Positions 8,193-17,276 of a stretch of DNA of 64,000 nt are shown piece by piece. Below the pieces are notes generated by a model. That model made no database searches and was not told the DNA's origin. It was given only the letters and a program-made list of their open reading frames with translations. This DNA comes from Comamonas sp. KCTC 72670 (GTDB lineage: Bacteria; Myxococcota; Myxococcia; Myxococcales; Myxococcaceae), in NCBI GenBank assembly GCA_014656495.1, contig BNCN01000001.1, positions 310,001-374,000 of the forward strand, in the 5' to 3' direction. Numbering within the stretch: position 1 is the first letter of the stretch; every line of letters starts with the position of its first letter. The translations under genes were made by a program, and so were the position numbers.

Positions 8193-9494
8193 ATGCCGAC
8201 TTCATCCAAGCCTCCCCGCCCGCATCGAGGCGCCTCCCGGCCTCCCGCTCCGCCCCAGGGCCGGGGCCGTCCCCACGCCCGCCCCGAGAAGCCCGCCCCG
8301 GACCGCACGCAGCCCGAACTGGGCCCGGATGGGCTCCCCCAGGTGTCCCTGCTGCGCCGCGGCGTGGAGCGCTGGCAGGCGGGCCACCCGTGGATCTACC
8401 GCGCGGACCTCAACGGCGACCCGGGCCTGGCGGGCGGCGAGGTGGTGCGGGTGACGGACAGCCGGGGCTGGTTCCTCGGCAAGGCCTTCTATTCGAAGCA
8501 CTCGAAGATTTCCCTGCGCTGGCTCAGCTTCGACGACGTCGCGGTGGACGCCGACTTCTTCCGGGAGCGGCTGCTGGCCGCCGACAGCCTGCGCAAGCTC
8601 GCGCTGCCCGGCGAGAAGACGTACCGGCTGGTGCATGGCGAGGCGGACGGCCTGCCCGGCCTGGTGGTGGACCGCTACGGCGACTTCCTCAGCGCGCAGT
8701 TCCTGGTCCCCGCCATGGAGCAGCGCAAGGAGCTCATCGCGGACCTGCTGCAGGCGCAGTTCAACCCGCGCGGCATCATCAACCGCTCCGACGTGGGCGT
8801 GCGCAACCTGGAGGGGCTCGTCCCGGAGAAGGGCGTGCTGCGGGGCGAGCGCCCCGGCCCGGTGTCCTTCGACGAGGGCCTGGTGAAGATGCGCGCGGAC
8901 CTGCTGGAGGGCCAGAAGACGGGCGCCTTCCTGGACCAGCGGGAGAACCACGTCCTGGCCTCGCAGTACGCCCAGGGCGAGGCGCTGGACTGCTTCTCGT
9001 ACGTCGGCGGCTTCGCGCTCCAGCTCGCCACGCGGGCCCAGCACGTCACGGCGATTGAAATCTCGGAAGCGGCGTCGGCGCAGCTTCGGGAGAACGCCGC
9101 GGCCAACAAGCTGAACAACCTGGACGTGGTGGTGGCCAACGCCTTCGACTTCCTCCGCGACGCGGTGGACGAGGGCAAGCGCTTCGACACCATCGTCCTG
9201 GACCCGCCGTCCTTCGCCAAGAACAAGGACGCCATCCCCGCCGCGGTGCGCGGGTACAAGGAAATCAACCTCCGCGCCCTGCAACTGCTGCGGCCCGGCG
9301 GCATCCTCATCTCCGCCAGCTGCACGTACCATGTGGACGAACAGGCCTTCGAGGACATGCTCGCCTCCGCCGCCGCGGACGCCCGCCGCCGCGTGCAAAT
9401 CATCGAGCGCCGTGGCGCCGGCCGGGACCACCCCGTGCTGCTCAACCTGCGCGAGACGCGCTACCTGAAGTGCTTCGTGCTTCGGGTGCTCTGA
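8193..9494 (+). CDS. rlmI: RlmI-type class I rRNA (cytosine-C5) methyltransferase
   Basis: The ATG at 8193 gives 433 residues. After a Pro/Arg-rich leader (about 55 residues), a PUA-like domain follows (LRRGVERWQAGHPWIYRADL through WFLGKAFYSK), then the middle domain and a Rossmann SAM-binding domain. The catalytic motifs are DCFSYVGGFALQLA (motif I), VLDPPSFAKNK (motif IV) and SASCTYHV (motif VI, with the Cys expected of an m5C methyltransferase). E. coli RlmI modifies C1962 of 23S rRNA. The order PUA-EEHEE-MTase and the length match that family. The downstream YkgJ-like gene starts 10 bp later, so the two may be cotranscribed. Confidence 0.87.
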   Translation: MPTSSKPPRPHRGASRPPAPPQGRGRPHARPEKPAPDRTQPELGPDGLPQVSLLRRGVERWQAGHPWIYRADLNGDPGLAGGEVVRVTDSRGWFLGKAFYSKHSKISLRWLSFDDVAVDADFFRERLLAADSLRKLALPGEKTYRLVHGEADGLPGLVVDRYGDFLSAQFLVPAMEQRKELIADLLQAQFNPRGIINRSDVGVRNLEGLVPEKGVLRGERPGPVSFDEGLVKMRADLLEGQKTGAFLDQRENHVLASQYAQGEALDCFSYVGGFALQLATRAQHVTAIEISEAASAQLRENAAANKLNNLDVVVANAFDFLRDAVDEGKRFDTIVLDPPSFAKNKDAIPAAVRGYKEINLRALQLLRPGGILISASCTYHVDEQAFEDMLASAAADARRRVQIIERRGAGRDHPVLLNLRETRYLKCFVLRVL

Positions 9495-9504
9495 GGCCAC
9501 GGCC

Positions 9505-9993
9505 ATGCGGACGCGGGACGACTGGGACGAGGAAGACGACGCCCCCCTGGGAGGCACCCGCGAACGGGAGCGCGCCCTGAAGGAAGTGCGCGCCGTCTAC
9601 CGCCAGGCGGACGCGGCCTACGCGCCCTACTCCTGCCCGGCCAGCGGCGAGTGCTGCCAGCTCGCCGTCACCCGGCGCCAGCCCTGGTTGTGGCAGCCCG
9701 AGTGGGAGCTGCTGTCACGCGGCCGTCCGCTGCCGCCCCCTCGCGCGGATGGGGGCTGCCCCTACCTGGACGCCACCGGCCTGCGCTGCTCGGTGTACGC
9801 GGACCGGCCCTTCGGCTGCCGGACCTTCTTCTGCGAGCGCATCCGAGGGCCCTCGCGTCAACCCGCGGAGGCGGTGGCCACCCTGCTGGAGCGGCTGGAG
9901 CGCGTGTCTCAGCGCGTGGCCCCTTCACTGAAGGCCCCGCGCCCCCTGTTGGACTGGCACGCGGAGGCCTGGTCCGCCGCGGAGAAAGCTTGA
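9505..9993 (+). CDS. YkgJ-family cysteine-cluster protein
   Basis: The 162-residue protein carries the zinc/iron-chelating cysteine pattern of the YkgJ (UPF0153) family: CPASGECC near residue 44, then GCPYLD, LRCSVYADRPFGCRTFFCE. The cysteines probably bind a metal or an Fe-S cluster; the biochemical role of the family is not established. The gene starts 10 bp after rlmI on the same strand and may be translated from the same message. The N-terminal acidic segment (DDWDEEDD) is variable in the family. Confidence 0.78.
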   Translation: MRTRDDWDEEDDAPLGGTRERERALKEVRAVYRQADAAYAPYSCPASGECCQLAVTRRQPWLWQPEWELLSRGRPLPPPRADGGCPYLDATGLRCSVYADRPFGCRTFFCERIRGPSRQPAEAVATLLERLERVSQRVAPSLKAPRPLLDWHAEAWSAAEKA

Positions 9994-10207
9994 ATTACTT
10001 CCCTTCAAATCAAGCCTTTGCAGGAATTCGAGTCACAGAGACACCGTTGAAACATTGAAGCGATGAAACACGCCTCACCCCAGGAGTGGGAATGACGCTG
10101 GGAGTGGTATGCCAGGGGTGGGGACTCTCGCAGGCGAAGGACGCGGTACGGGTCCCCTGGCCTTCTGGAGTTCCCTGGACACCTCCGAAACCGCCAAGCC
10201 CTCCATC
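9994..10207 (+). promoter_or_regulatory. AT-rich intergenic region upstream of glycerate kinase
   Basis: About 70 bp (near 10001-10075) is clearly richer in A/T than the rest of the window, with runs such as TTGAATTACTT and TTGAAACATTGAAG. That is what a promoter looks like in a 70% GC genome. I could not fix a -35/-10 pair with confidence. A longer in-frame start for glxK at 10109 lies inside this stretch, but the family alignment favours the GTG at 10208. Confidence 0.35.
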
Positions 10208-11323
10208 GTGATTTCTCCTCGTTGGCTCGTCGCACCGCAGGAATTCAAGGGAACATTGACCGCCGCGGAGGCCGCCGAGGCCATGGCCAAGGGCCTCCGC
10301 GAGTCCTCGCCCGAGGTCGTCCTGGACGTGGCACCGCTGGCGGACGGCGGCCCCGGAACGGTGGAGGCGCTGCTCGCGGGGCTGCGGGGTGAACGTCACT
10401 CGCGGGTGGTGCGGGGCCCGCTCGGCGCGCCGGTGGAGGCCCACTGGGCGCTCGTGGAGAACGGCCGCACCGCGGTGGTGGAGATGGCCGCCGCGTCCGG
10501 CCTGTCGCTGCTGCCCCCCGAGTCCCGCGACGCACCGCATGCGTCCACCTACGGCACCGGCGAGCTGATGCGCGCGGCCCTGGAGTCGGGCTGCGAGCGG
10601 CTGATTGTCGGGCTGGGCGGGAGCGCCACCACGGATGCGGGCACGGGCGCGCTCAGCGCGCTGGGCTTCCGGTTCCTGGACGCGGCGGGACAGCCGCTGC
10701 CGCCAGGGGGCGCGGCGCTGGCGCGGCTCGCCACGGTGGATGCGAGCGGGCGGCACCCCCGGCTGGGCACGGTGGAGCTGCTGGGCGCCACGGACGTCAC
10801 GTCTCCGCTGCTGGGGCCGGATGGCGCGGCGCGGCTCTTCGGGCCGCAGAAAGGCGCGGACGCGGCGGAGGTGGAGGCGCTGGAAGCGGCGCTGGCGCAC
10901 GCGGCCGGGGTGCTGGGTGAGACGTCCGCGGGCTGGCCCGGCGCGGGGGCCGCGGGGGGCTTCGGCTTTGGGTTGTTGGCGCTCGCCGGGGCGCGGCTGG
11001 TGCCGGGCTACGAGCTGGTGTCCCGCGCGCTGGGGCTGGAGCGGCGCGTGCTGATGGCGGACGTGGTGCTCACGGGCGAGGGCCGCTTCGACCGGCAGAC
11101 GTCCCTGGGCAAGGGCCCGGGTGGCATCGCCCGGCTCGCGCGCGAGCACGGCACGCCGGTGGTGCTCTTCACCGGACAGGTGCGCCGCGACGAGGGGCTG
11201 GAGCTGGACCTGTTCCACGAGGTGGTGGAGCTGGCCACCCAGGCACGCCCGGGCGAAGACGCCGCGACGGCGCTGTGCGAGGCCGCCGCGCGGTGGGCGG
11301 CGCAGCGCCTCAAGGCGCGCTGA
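10208..11323 (+). CDS. glxK: Glycerate kinase (GlxK/GarK family)
   Basis: The enzyme phosphorylates D-glycerate with ATP to 2- or 3-phosphoglycerate, feeding glyoxylate or serine breakdown into glycolysis. A GTG start at 10208 aligns the N-terminus with the family (hydrophobic strand, then EFKGTLTAAEAAEAM). Other family blocks are PLADGGPGTVEALLAG, GLGGSATTDAGTGAL and DVVLTGEGRFDRQTSLGKGPGGIA. The family normally has APDSFKG and DGGEGT; here the first block reads APQEFKG and the second DGGPGT, so two usually conserved acidic positions differ. At 371 residues the length is normal. Confidence is good for the family but lower for full activity because of those substitutions. Confidence 0.83.
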   Translation: MISPRWLVAPQEFKGTLTAAEAAEAMAKGLRESSPEVVLDVAPLADGGPGTVEALLAGLRGERHSRVVRGPLGAPVEAHWALVENGRTAVVEMAAASGLSLLPPESRDAPHASTYGTGELMRAALESGCERLIVGLGGSATTDAGTGALSALGFRFLDAAGQPLPPGGAALARLATVDASGRHPRLGTVELLGATDVTSPLLGPDGAARLFGPQKGADAAEVEALEAALAHAAGVLGETSAGWPGAGAAGGFGFGLLALAGARLVPGYELVSRALGLERRVLMADVVLTGEGRFDRQTSLGKGPGGIARLAREHGTPVVLFTGQVRRDEGLELDLFHEVVELATQARPGEDAATALCEAAARWAAQRLKAR

Positions 11324-11511
11324 GCCGCGCCATCGTTGCGTGTCGAACCCACTGGGCACGCCCCGCGACATCGAGGCCCGCGAGGGGCCGCGCGGTGCCG
11401 AGAGGCGCGTCGAAGCGCGTCCCCATCGCGGCGGAGCCTCAGCGCAATACGTGCCTGAGCGGCCCACGACGGGCCGCGCAGCGCATCAACACACGCGGAG
11501 CCGCCCCACCG

Positions 11512-12696
11512 TCACTTGCCGTCTGGCTTGGGCGACGCGGGCGGCTTCGCGGGCGCGGCACCGGCCAGCTTCCACTGCACCAGCGCGTCCTTCGTCCCGT
11601 CGTACATGACGAGCGACGTCGCGCCCCCCGTCCACAGCAGCGCGACGCCGGACTCCGGCACGGCCCCGAGCGCCAGGGGCGGCTTCAGCGCCGCGCCCAC
11701 CTGCTGTACGTAGAGGTGCGGGTTCTTCCCCGACGCATCCGTCACGCGGTAATGCACCCAGTCGTTCTCCGGGGACAGCGCCCCCAGGCTCACCGACTCG
11801 CCCGAGGCGTAGCGCGCCACCCGCGTCGTCACCGTGGGCGCGCCCTCCCACGACACCCGCCAGATGCCCGGCTCCTCGGGCGGCGGCTTCCCCTCCTCCC
11901 GCTTGGGCACCTCCTCCCGGCCCAGCGCCACCAGCGCCACCGGCAGGGCGTGATGCAGCCGCAACGACTGCACGCCGAGGCCATCCACCGCCAGCTTGCG
12001 CAGCGCGAGCGCCAGGGGATGCTCCGGCTGCGGCTTGGCCAGGTCCGGCCCGTACAGCTCCAGCGGCGCGCCGGGCCGCTGCACCGCGACCAGCCCCGCG
12101 CCCGCGTCCCACTTCACCGCGCCGACGACGGAGCCCAGCTCCAGCATGCCCACCTGCGCGCGCTTGTCGCCATTCAGGCGCCACGTGCGCAGCCGGAAGT
12201 CGATGCGGTCCTCGGTGAGGAAGTTCGTCGTGTCCTCCAGCTCCACCGCGAGCACCGGCGGCTCCGTGGACAACCACGCGCCGCGAGACGCAACCTCCTC
12301 CAGCGTCCCCGCCAGGGACCACGTCTTGGCCAGCTGCCACTTCAAGTCGTAGATGACCAGCCGCCGCGTCTGCAGGTACGCCAGCTGCGTGGGCGACGGC
12401 GGCGGCAGCGGGTGCAGCTCCCCGCCGGACACCTGCTCCACGTACTCGTCATCCAGCTTGATGCGGCGAACCTCTTCGCCCTCGAGCTTCAGCCGCCACA
12501 GCGTGTCGTCCAGGGTGATGACCGCCACCGAGTCCGGCTCGGGGATGGACGTGAGCAGCGCCACCTTGTTCCACGGGAACGGCGAGCGCATGCGCAGGGG
12601 CGCGGCGGGCCCCGGCATGCCGGGCGTCAAGCGGAGCGGGTCCTTGCTCCCGGGCGCGGCGCCTCCGGCGTTGTTCGGCGTGGGCTTGGAATCCAT
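11512..12696 (-). CDS. Unknown protein of the VgrG island (beta-rich, possibly propeller-like)
   Basis: The 394-residue protein has no signal peptide or membrane segment. It begins and ends with Pro/Lys-rich flexible tails, and the core consists of repeated short beta-strand patterns (SVAVITLDDTLWRLKL, RRLVIYDLKWQLAKTW, PLELYGPDLA, GIWRVSWEG, SLVMYDGTKDALVQW) that suggest a beta-propeller or WD-like fold. The start lies 12 bp downstream of the LysM-amidohydrolase gene and both follow vgrG. It could be an immunity, chaperone or second cargo protein for the type VI spike, but that rests on position only. I recognise no family. Confidence 0.6.
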   Translation of the reverse strand: MDSKPTPNNAGGAAPGSKDPLRLTPGMPGPAAPLRMRSPFPWNKVALLTSIPEPDSVAVITLDDTLWRLKLEGEEVRRIKLDDEYVEQVSGGELHPLPPPSPTQLAYLQTRRLVIYDLKWQLAKTWSLAGTLEEVASRGAWLSTEPPVLAVELEDTTNFLTEDRIDFRLRTWRLNGDKRAQVGMLELGSVVGAVKWDAGAGLVAVQRPGAPLELYGPDLAKPQPEHPLALALRKLAVDGLGVQSLRLHHALPVALVALGREEVPKREEGKPPPEEPGIWRVSWEGAPTVTTRVARYASGESVSLGALSPENDWVHYRVTDASGKNPHLYVQQVGAALKPPLALGAVPESGVALLWTGGATSLVMYDGTKDALVQWKLAGAAPAKPPASPKPDGK

Positions 12697-12708
12697 GAAC
12701 GGGCGCTC

Positions 12709-14727
12709 CTACTTTGGCTTCGAAGAAGCGGTGTAGTGAATCGGGCCGCTGGCCAATCCGCCGGCCTTGTCGAGCTGCTCCAGGGGGCTCTGCAGCCGCA
12801 TCAACGTCGTGAAGTTGTCCTCGAGCAAATCCACCGGCGCGCCCTTGATGGACAGGTTGCCCTGGAGCGTCTTCAGGCCCTCCTTCATCTTCGGCGCGAC
12901 CTCCATCAACCGGTAGAAGCGCGTCGGATTGACGGTGGCGAACTGGGTGAAGAGGTTCACCTGCGTGGGCAGCTGCTTCTGGATGAACTCCAGGCCGCGC
13001 AGGGTGCGGCTGTACCAGTCCGCGTAGGCCACGGGCTCGGCGGTGATCATGTACCAGTCGGTGCCGAACATGACCTTCTTCAACATCCACGGGTGCTTCT
13101 GGAGGATCTCCGCGAGCAGCTTCCACTTCTCGCCATCCATCAAGTCCAGGTACGAGATGTCCGTGTAGAAGTTCTCGTACTCCTTGCACAGCTCGATGAT
13201 GGAGACGATCCAGCTCTTGTCGTAGCCAATCTTCTGCGCGTCCGTGGTGACCGTCAGGCCCTTGCGCCAGTTCCAGAAGGTCCCATCGCTGGCGAAGTGC
13301 GCCAGACACAGCCGCAGCTTCGGGTGCGACTTGAGCAGCGGCCGCCACGCCTCCGGGTGCACGTAGTTCTCGTAGAAGTAGCGCATCCGGCCCGGGTTCA
13401 GCACCGCCTCGCGCGCTTCAATCGCGTCCTCGATGGCGCCCTTCGCGCGGCGGACATTCAGCGGGATGTTCCGCTTCACCCAGCTGTCCTCCACCTCCTT
13501 GAGGTGGTCGCGCGCCTGCTGGATGGCCTTGTCCGCGGCCGCGAGCTTGTCCTTGTCGGGCGCATACTTCGCGTCCTTGCGGATGGCCTCGTCCGGCTCG
13601 TTGTCCAGGTAGAAGCGCCGCTCGTGCGTGTAGAAACCCGCGGGCGTGCAGTGGGTCATGATGGGGATGTCCTTCTTCTCGCACTCACCGAAGAACCAGC
13701 TCAGGACCCCCTTCACCTTCGAGTGCCGCTCCACGGGCATGTAGCCCTGCGGCGAATACATCTTGAAGCCCAGGAAGGGCGCGGCCTGCGAGGCCGTCAC
13801 CACCTTGGAGAACGGCGCCTCCTTCTTGGCGCTCTTGATGTAGCGGCGCGGCTCGAAGTGATACATCGGCAGCAGCCGGAAGGGGTTCTCCGCCGCGGCG
13901 CGCGCGGTGTGCAGCATCTGCCGCGTCCACGTCTCGTGGAGGTCCACCTCGGAGGAGCTGGCGACGATCTTCTCGCCCTGCTTGTGTGAGTCGGTGCGCC
14001 ACCGGTAGGTGATGCGCGGCCCGTCCTCGGTCGACTCGGTGCTGTAGACGGGCTCGCCCTGGTAGCCGTCCAGGTGGCAGTAATCCATGTCCATGGTGAG
14101 CACCACGGACATGCCCAGATAGGACTTGCGCGCCTCGTAGTGCCCCTTCGTGGAGGGGTAGCTGCGGAAGGTCGCGGGGATCTCGTACGTCGAGGCGCCG
14201 CCCATGCCGTGGGACATGACCTTGATTTCGTCCACCACGAGGCTGTCGTTGAGGCGCACCGCCTCCTGACCGATGCGCAGCGTGGTGCGGTGCGACAGGT
14301 CCCCAATCTCCGGCGCGAGCCCGAAGGGCACGCGCGCCACCCACCACCCCAGGCGGTTGACGGTGGTGCGGCTGGTGCCCGTGTCGATGACGGCGCCCAT
14401 GCCCTTGTCCGCCATCATCTGGACGATGGCGGGCATGGGCGTGCAGTTGCCGCTCATGATGTGCATGTGCGCGTCGAAGTGGACGGGCGGCAGCACCAGG
14501 GGCTTTCCCGACGTGGCGATGAGGCTCTGCGGCCCACCGGCGGAGACCTGGTTCTCGGGCAGGTCCGGGATGAGGACGCGGTCATCCGCCTTGATTTCGT
14601 TGGCGCCGCGCGTGGCGCGCAAGGCGCCGTTGTCCGGATGCTCGTAGATGAGCTTCCATTCCTTGAACCCGTACTTCTGCGCGATCGCGTCGGGGGAGTC
14701 CCCGTCCTTGACGACGTACGTTTCCAT
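12709..14727 (-). CDS. LysM-like domain fused to amidohydrolase; candidate VgrG-associated cargo
   Basis: The 672-residue protein starts with a LysM-like module (residues 3-54, YVVKDGDSPDAIAQKYG to DDRVLIP). It continues as a metal-dependent amidohydrolase of the amidohydrolase-2/TIM-barrel type. The expected metal ligands are visible in order: H87 and H89 (FDAHMH), H359 (MTHCTP), H477 (LAHFASDG) and D557 (FGTDWY). A Lys/Glu-rich helical insertion lies near residues 390-440. There is no signal peptide. The gene follows vgrG by 47 bp, so it may be a substrate loaded on the type VI spike or an enzyme cotranscribed with it. The chemical substrate cannot be read from sequence. Confidence 0.72.
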   Translation of the reverse strand: METYVVKDGDSPDAIAQKYGFKEWKLIYEHPDNGALRATRGANEIKADDRVLIPDLPENQVSAGGPQSLIATSGKPLVLPPVHFDAHMHIMSGNCTPMPAIVQMMADKGMGAVIDTGTSRTTVNRLGWWVARVPFGLAPEIGDLSHRTTLRIGQEAVRLNDSLVVDEIKVMSHGMGGASTYEIPATFRSYPSTKGHYEARKSYLGMSVVLTMDMDYCHLDGYQGEPVYSTESTEDGPRITYRWRTDSHKQGEKIVASSSEVDLHETWTRQMLHTARAAAENPFRLLPMYHFEPRRYIKSAKKEAPFSKVVTASQAAPFLGFKMYSPQGYMPVERHSKVKGVLSWFFGECEKKDIPIMTHCTPAGFYTHERRFYLDNEPDEAIRKDAKYAPDKDKLAAADKAIQQARDHLKEVEDSWVKRNIPLNVRRAKGAIEDAIEAREAVLNPGRMRYFYENYVHPEAWRPLLKSHPKLRLCLAHFASDGTFWNWRKGLTVTTDAQKIGYDKSWIVSIIELCKEYENFYTDISYLDLMDGEKWKLLAEILQKHPWMLKKVMFGTDWYMITAEPVAYADWYSRTLRGLEFIQKQLPTQVNLFTQFATVNPTRFYRLMEVAPKMKEGLKTLQGNLSIKGAPVDLLEDNFTTLMRLQSPLEQLDKAGGLASGPIHYTASSKPK

Positions 14728-14774
14728 CGTGGCCTATCCGATTTGGCGCGTGAGCCCGCGCGGGCCGTTCCGCC

Positions 14775-17276
14775 TCAGGAACCCTTGTTGATGCGGCCTG
14801 ACATCTCCGGGAAGACGACGCGGTAGTCGCCGGGTGGGACCTTCTCCACCAGGGCCTTCCCGCTCCCGTCCACGTTGCCCTTCTTGATGCTGCCGTCGGG
14901 CATGTGCAGCTCGAAGGGCTGGTCCTTCACGGGCTTGCCGTTGATGTCCTTGAGGGTGAACTCGACGTTGACGGGGTCCGGGTCCTTGAGGTGCTCCAGC
15001 TCCTCGGCCTTGCGCTTGTCGCTCTTGAGCGAACCCGCCGCCTCCATCTTCACCTTCGCGCCCTTGAACTTCACTTCCTTGCCGTCGACGGTGAGCGTCT
15101 TGAGCGCGAACGTCACCTTGCCGGACTTCTCCATCTTGAGGATGAGGTTGTCCCCGACGATGAGCGAGAAGGTGTCCGCCTTCAGCTCGAACTTCTTGGA
15201 CAGGCCGGCCATGACATCGGTGACGAAGATGCCCGTCTTCTTGCCGATGTCCTCGTCCCAGTCCTTGCCGATGGTCAACGTCAGCTGGCCCTTGGTGCGC
15301 AAGTCCCACCCGCCGCCCACGTCCACCGTCTTGTCCTTGGCCACCGTCTCCTGCCGCACGCCCAACACGTGCTCGGTGTGCGCCGCGCCGACCTGCAGCG
15401 CCCGCGCGCCGCCCGTGGCCTCGTTGTAGGCCAGCGCCACGTTGACGCTGTACGCGCCGCCAATGGTGGTGGCCTTCGCCGCGCCCACGTTCTCCATGGC
15501 GCCCTGGAGCACCAGCCCGGTGAGGTTGCCGCCCACCGTCATCACCTGGTTGCCCTCCACGTCCTCGGAGTGGGACTGCGTCGTCGTGGTGGAGCGGTTG
15601 CCTTGCACCAGGAGCGTCTGGTTCTTCTCCACGACGCTCACGTCGTCCGCGCCCACGCGCAGCTCCTGGTGGCCCTCCACCGTGCGCTTGCGGTCCTTCT
15701 TCACCAGCAGGTCCTCGTAGCCCCGCACCTGCTGGTCCTTGTCGTTCTCCGTCAGCAGGTCTTCGTCCTTCTGCGCGTGGGTGAAGACCTCTTCCTGGCC
15801 CGTGGCGTCCTCCACCCGGACCTCGTTGAAGCCGTCGCTGCCCAGGCTGGAGGCGCTCTTGCGCGTGGACTTCGTCTTCTCATCCGGCAGGCCGTAGGGC
15901 ACCGTGTTGGTCCCGTTGTAGACGGCCCCCGCCACCAGCGGGCGGTCCGGGTCGCCTTCCAGGAAGCGGACGATGACCTCCTGACCGATGCGCGGCAGCC
16001 ACACGTCGCCCCAGGCGGGGCCACCCCAGGGCTGCCCCACGCGGACCCAGCACGACGCCTTGTCGTCGCGCTTGCCGTCGCGGTCCCAGTGGAACTGCAC
16101 CTTGATGCGCCCGTGCGCGTCGGTGTGGATCTCCTCACCCGCGGGTCCCACCACCGTGGCCGTCTGCGGGCCCGCGAGCTGCGGCAACGGCGTCAGCCGC
16201 CGGGGGCGGTAGGGCACGTCCTTGGGCAGCAGTTGGTACTGGTTGCGGTAGACGCCCTGGAGCGCCTCGCTGTCCGGCGTGACGTCCGGCTGCGTGCCGG
16301 AGTGGGTCACCTCGGTGACCAGGTACTCCCCCGCGAAGGTGCCATCCTCCGGGGCCTGGACCTCCAACAGGAAGCCCGGCGTCAGGCGCGGCGCGACGCC
16401 CTGCCCCATCAACGTGCGCCCGCCCATGTTGGCCGCTTCGGACCGCACGTTCGACGCGGCCTTGCCCACGCCCGGCTCCACGTAGCCCGCCGGGTACTCG
16501 TAGAGCTCCAGCTCGGTGACGCCCTCGGGCGACTGCGCCTTGCCGGAGATGTCCAGGCTGGGCTTCTCGAAGTCGAAGTCCTTCAGGTGCACGGCGCCGG
16601 GCCGCAGGCGATGCACCAGCTCCAGCGAGGAGAGGTATTCGCCGTCCACCACCTCCTTGCCCAGGCTGGGCCGCAGCGGGAGCTGCTGCCCCTGCGGCAA
16701 CGGCGCGTGCGCGCTGGGCTTGTCCCCCAGCACCAGGACGTGTCCGTCCTCCGAGTGCTCGAAGAAGTAGAAGATGCCCTCCCACTCCATCAGCCGGCTG
16801 AGGAAGGCGAAGTCGCTCTCACGGTACTGCACGCAGTAGTCGCGGGCCGCGTAGCTGCCCGACAGCGCCTGCCGCGTCTTCACGCCCGCTTCGCCCAGGA
16901 CGGCCTTGAGGATGTCCGGCACCGACTTGTGCTGGAAGATGCGGCTGCGGTGCTGCTGCGTGAGGCGCCACAGCCGGGGCACCACGTGCGCGCGGTACCG
17001 GCGGCGGCCCGCCTTCATGCCCAGCGACTCCACCTCGCGCACCCAGCCGTGCACGTGGCGGGGCGCGCTGTCGCGGATGGCGATGGTGAGGAGCGCGTCC
17101 TTGCCCACGAGCTCCGAGGTGGCGATGGGCTCGCCGTCACGGGCGAAGAAGTCCACCCGGAAGTCGAAGAGGTGGCTCAGCGCCTCGGTGCCTGAGACGC
17201 CCGTGACGTAAAGGGCGTCGGCGCCGTGCGCCCCGACCTGCACCTTGAACGCGGACGGATTGATAGAAGCGGCCAT
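14775..17276 (-). CDS. vgrG: Type VI secretion spike protein VgrG (TssI) with C-terminal extension
   Basis: The 833-residue protein shows the gp27-like N-terminal region (SHLFDFRVDF, YCVQYRESDFAFLSRLMEWEGIFYFFEH), the gp5 OB-fold (GRIKVQFHWDRDGKRDDKASCWVRVGQPWGG, QEVIVRFLEGDPDRPLVAGAVYNG), then a repeated beta-helix needle (residues about 480-700). Residues about 770-825 form a transthyretin/Ig-like extension (VEFTLKDINGKPVKDQPFELH, DGSGKALVEKVPPGDYRVVF) of the kind that links VgrG to cargo. No tss structural genes occur in the window, so this is an orphan vgrG island whose spike must be fired by a type VI apparatus encoded elsewhere. Confidence 0.93.
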   Translation of the reverse strand: MAASINPSAFKVQVGAHGADALYVTGVSGTEALSHLFDFRVDFFARDGEPIATSELVGKDALLTIAIRDSAPRHVHGWVREVESLGMKAGRRRYRAHVVPRLWRLTQQHRSRIFQHKSVPDILKAVLGEAGVKTRQALSGSYAARDYCVQYRESDFAFLSRLMEWEGIFYFFEHSEDGHVLVLGDKPSAHAPLPQGQQLPLRPSLGKEVVDGEYLSSLELVHRLRPGAVHLKDFDFEKPSLDISGKAQSPEGVTELELYEYPAGYVEPGVGKAASNVRSEAANMGGRTLMGQGVAPRLTPGFLLEVQAPEDGTFAGEYLVTEVTHSGTQPDVTPDSEALQGVYRNQYQLLPKDVPYRPRRLTPLPQLAGPQTATVVGPAGEEIHTDAHGRIKVQFHWDRDGKRDDKASCWVRVGQPWGGPAWGDVWLPRIGQEVIVRFLEGDPDRPLVAGAVYNGTNTVPYGLPDEKTKSTRKSASSLGSDGFNEVRVEDATGQEEVFTHAQKDEDLLTENDKDQQVRGYEDLLVKKDRKRTVEGHQELRVGADDVSVVEKNQTLLVQGNRSTTTTQSHSEDVEGNQVMTVGGNLTGLVLQGAMENVGAAKATTIGGAYSVNVALAYNEATGGARALQVGAAHTEHVLGVRQETVAKDKTVDVGGGWDLRTKGQLTLTIGKDWDEDIGKKTGIFVTDVMAGLSKKFELKADTFSLIVGDNLILKMEKSGKVTFALKTLTVDGKEVKFKGAKVKMEAAGSLKSDKRKAEELEHLKDPDPVNVEFTLKDINGKPVKDQPFELHMPDGSIKKGNVDGSGKALVEKVPPGDYRVVFPEMSGRINKGS

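Noticed and set aside
11275..13989. A 904-residue plus-strand open frame over the VgrG island
   Set aside because: It is antisense to two minus-strand genes with clear motifs. It is Leu/Arg/His-rich with no domain.
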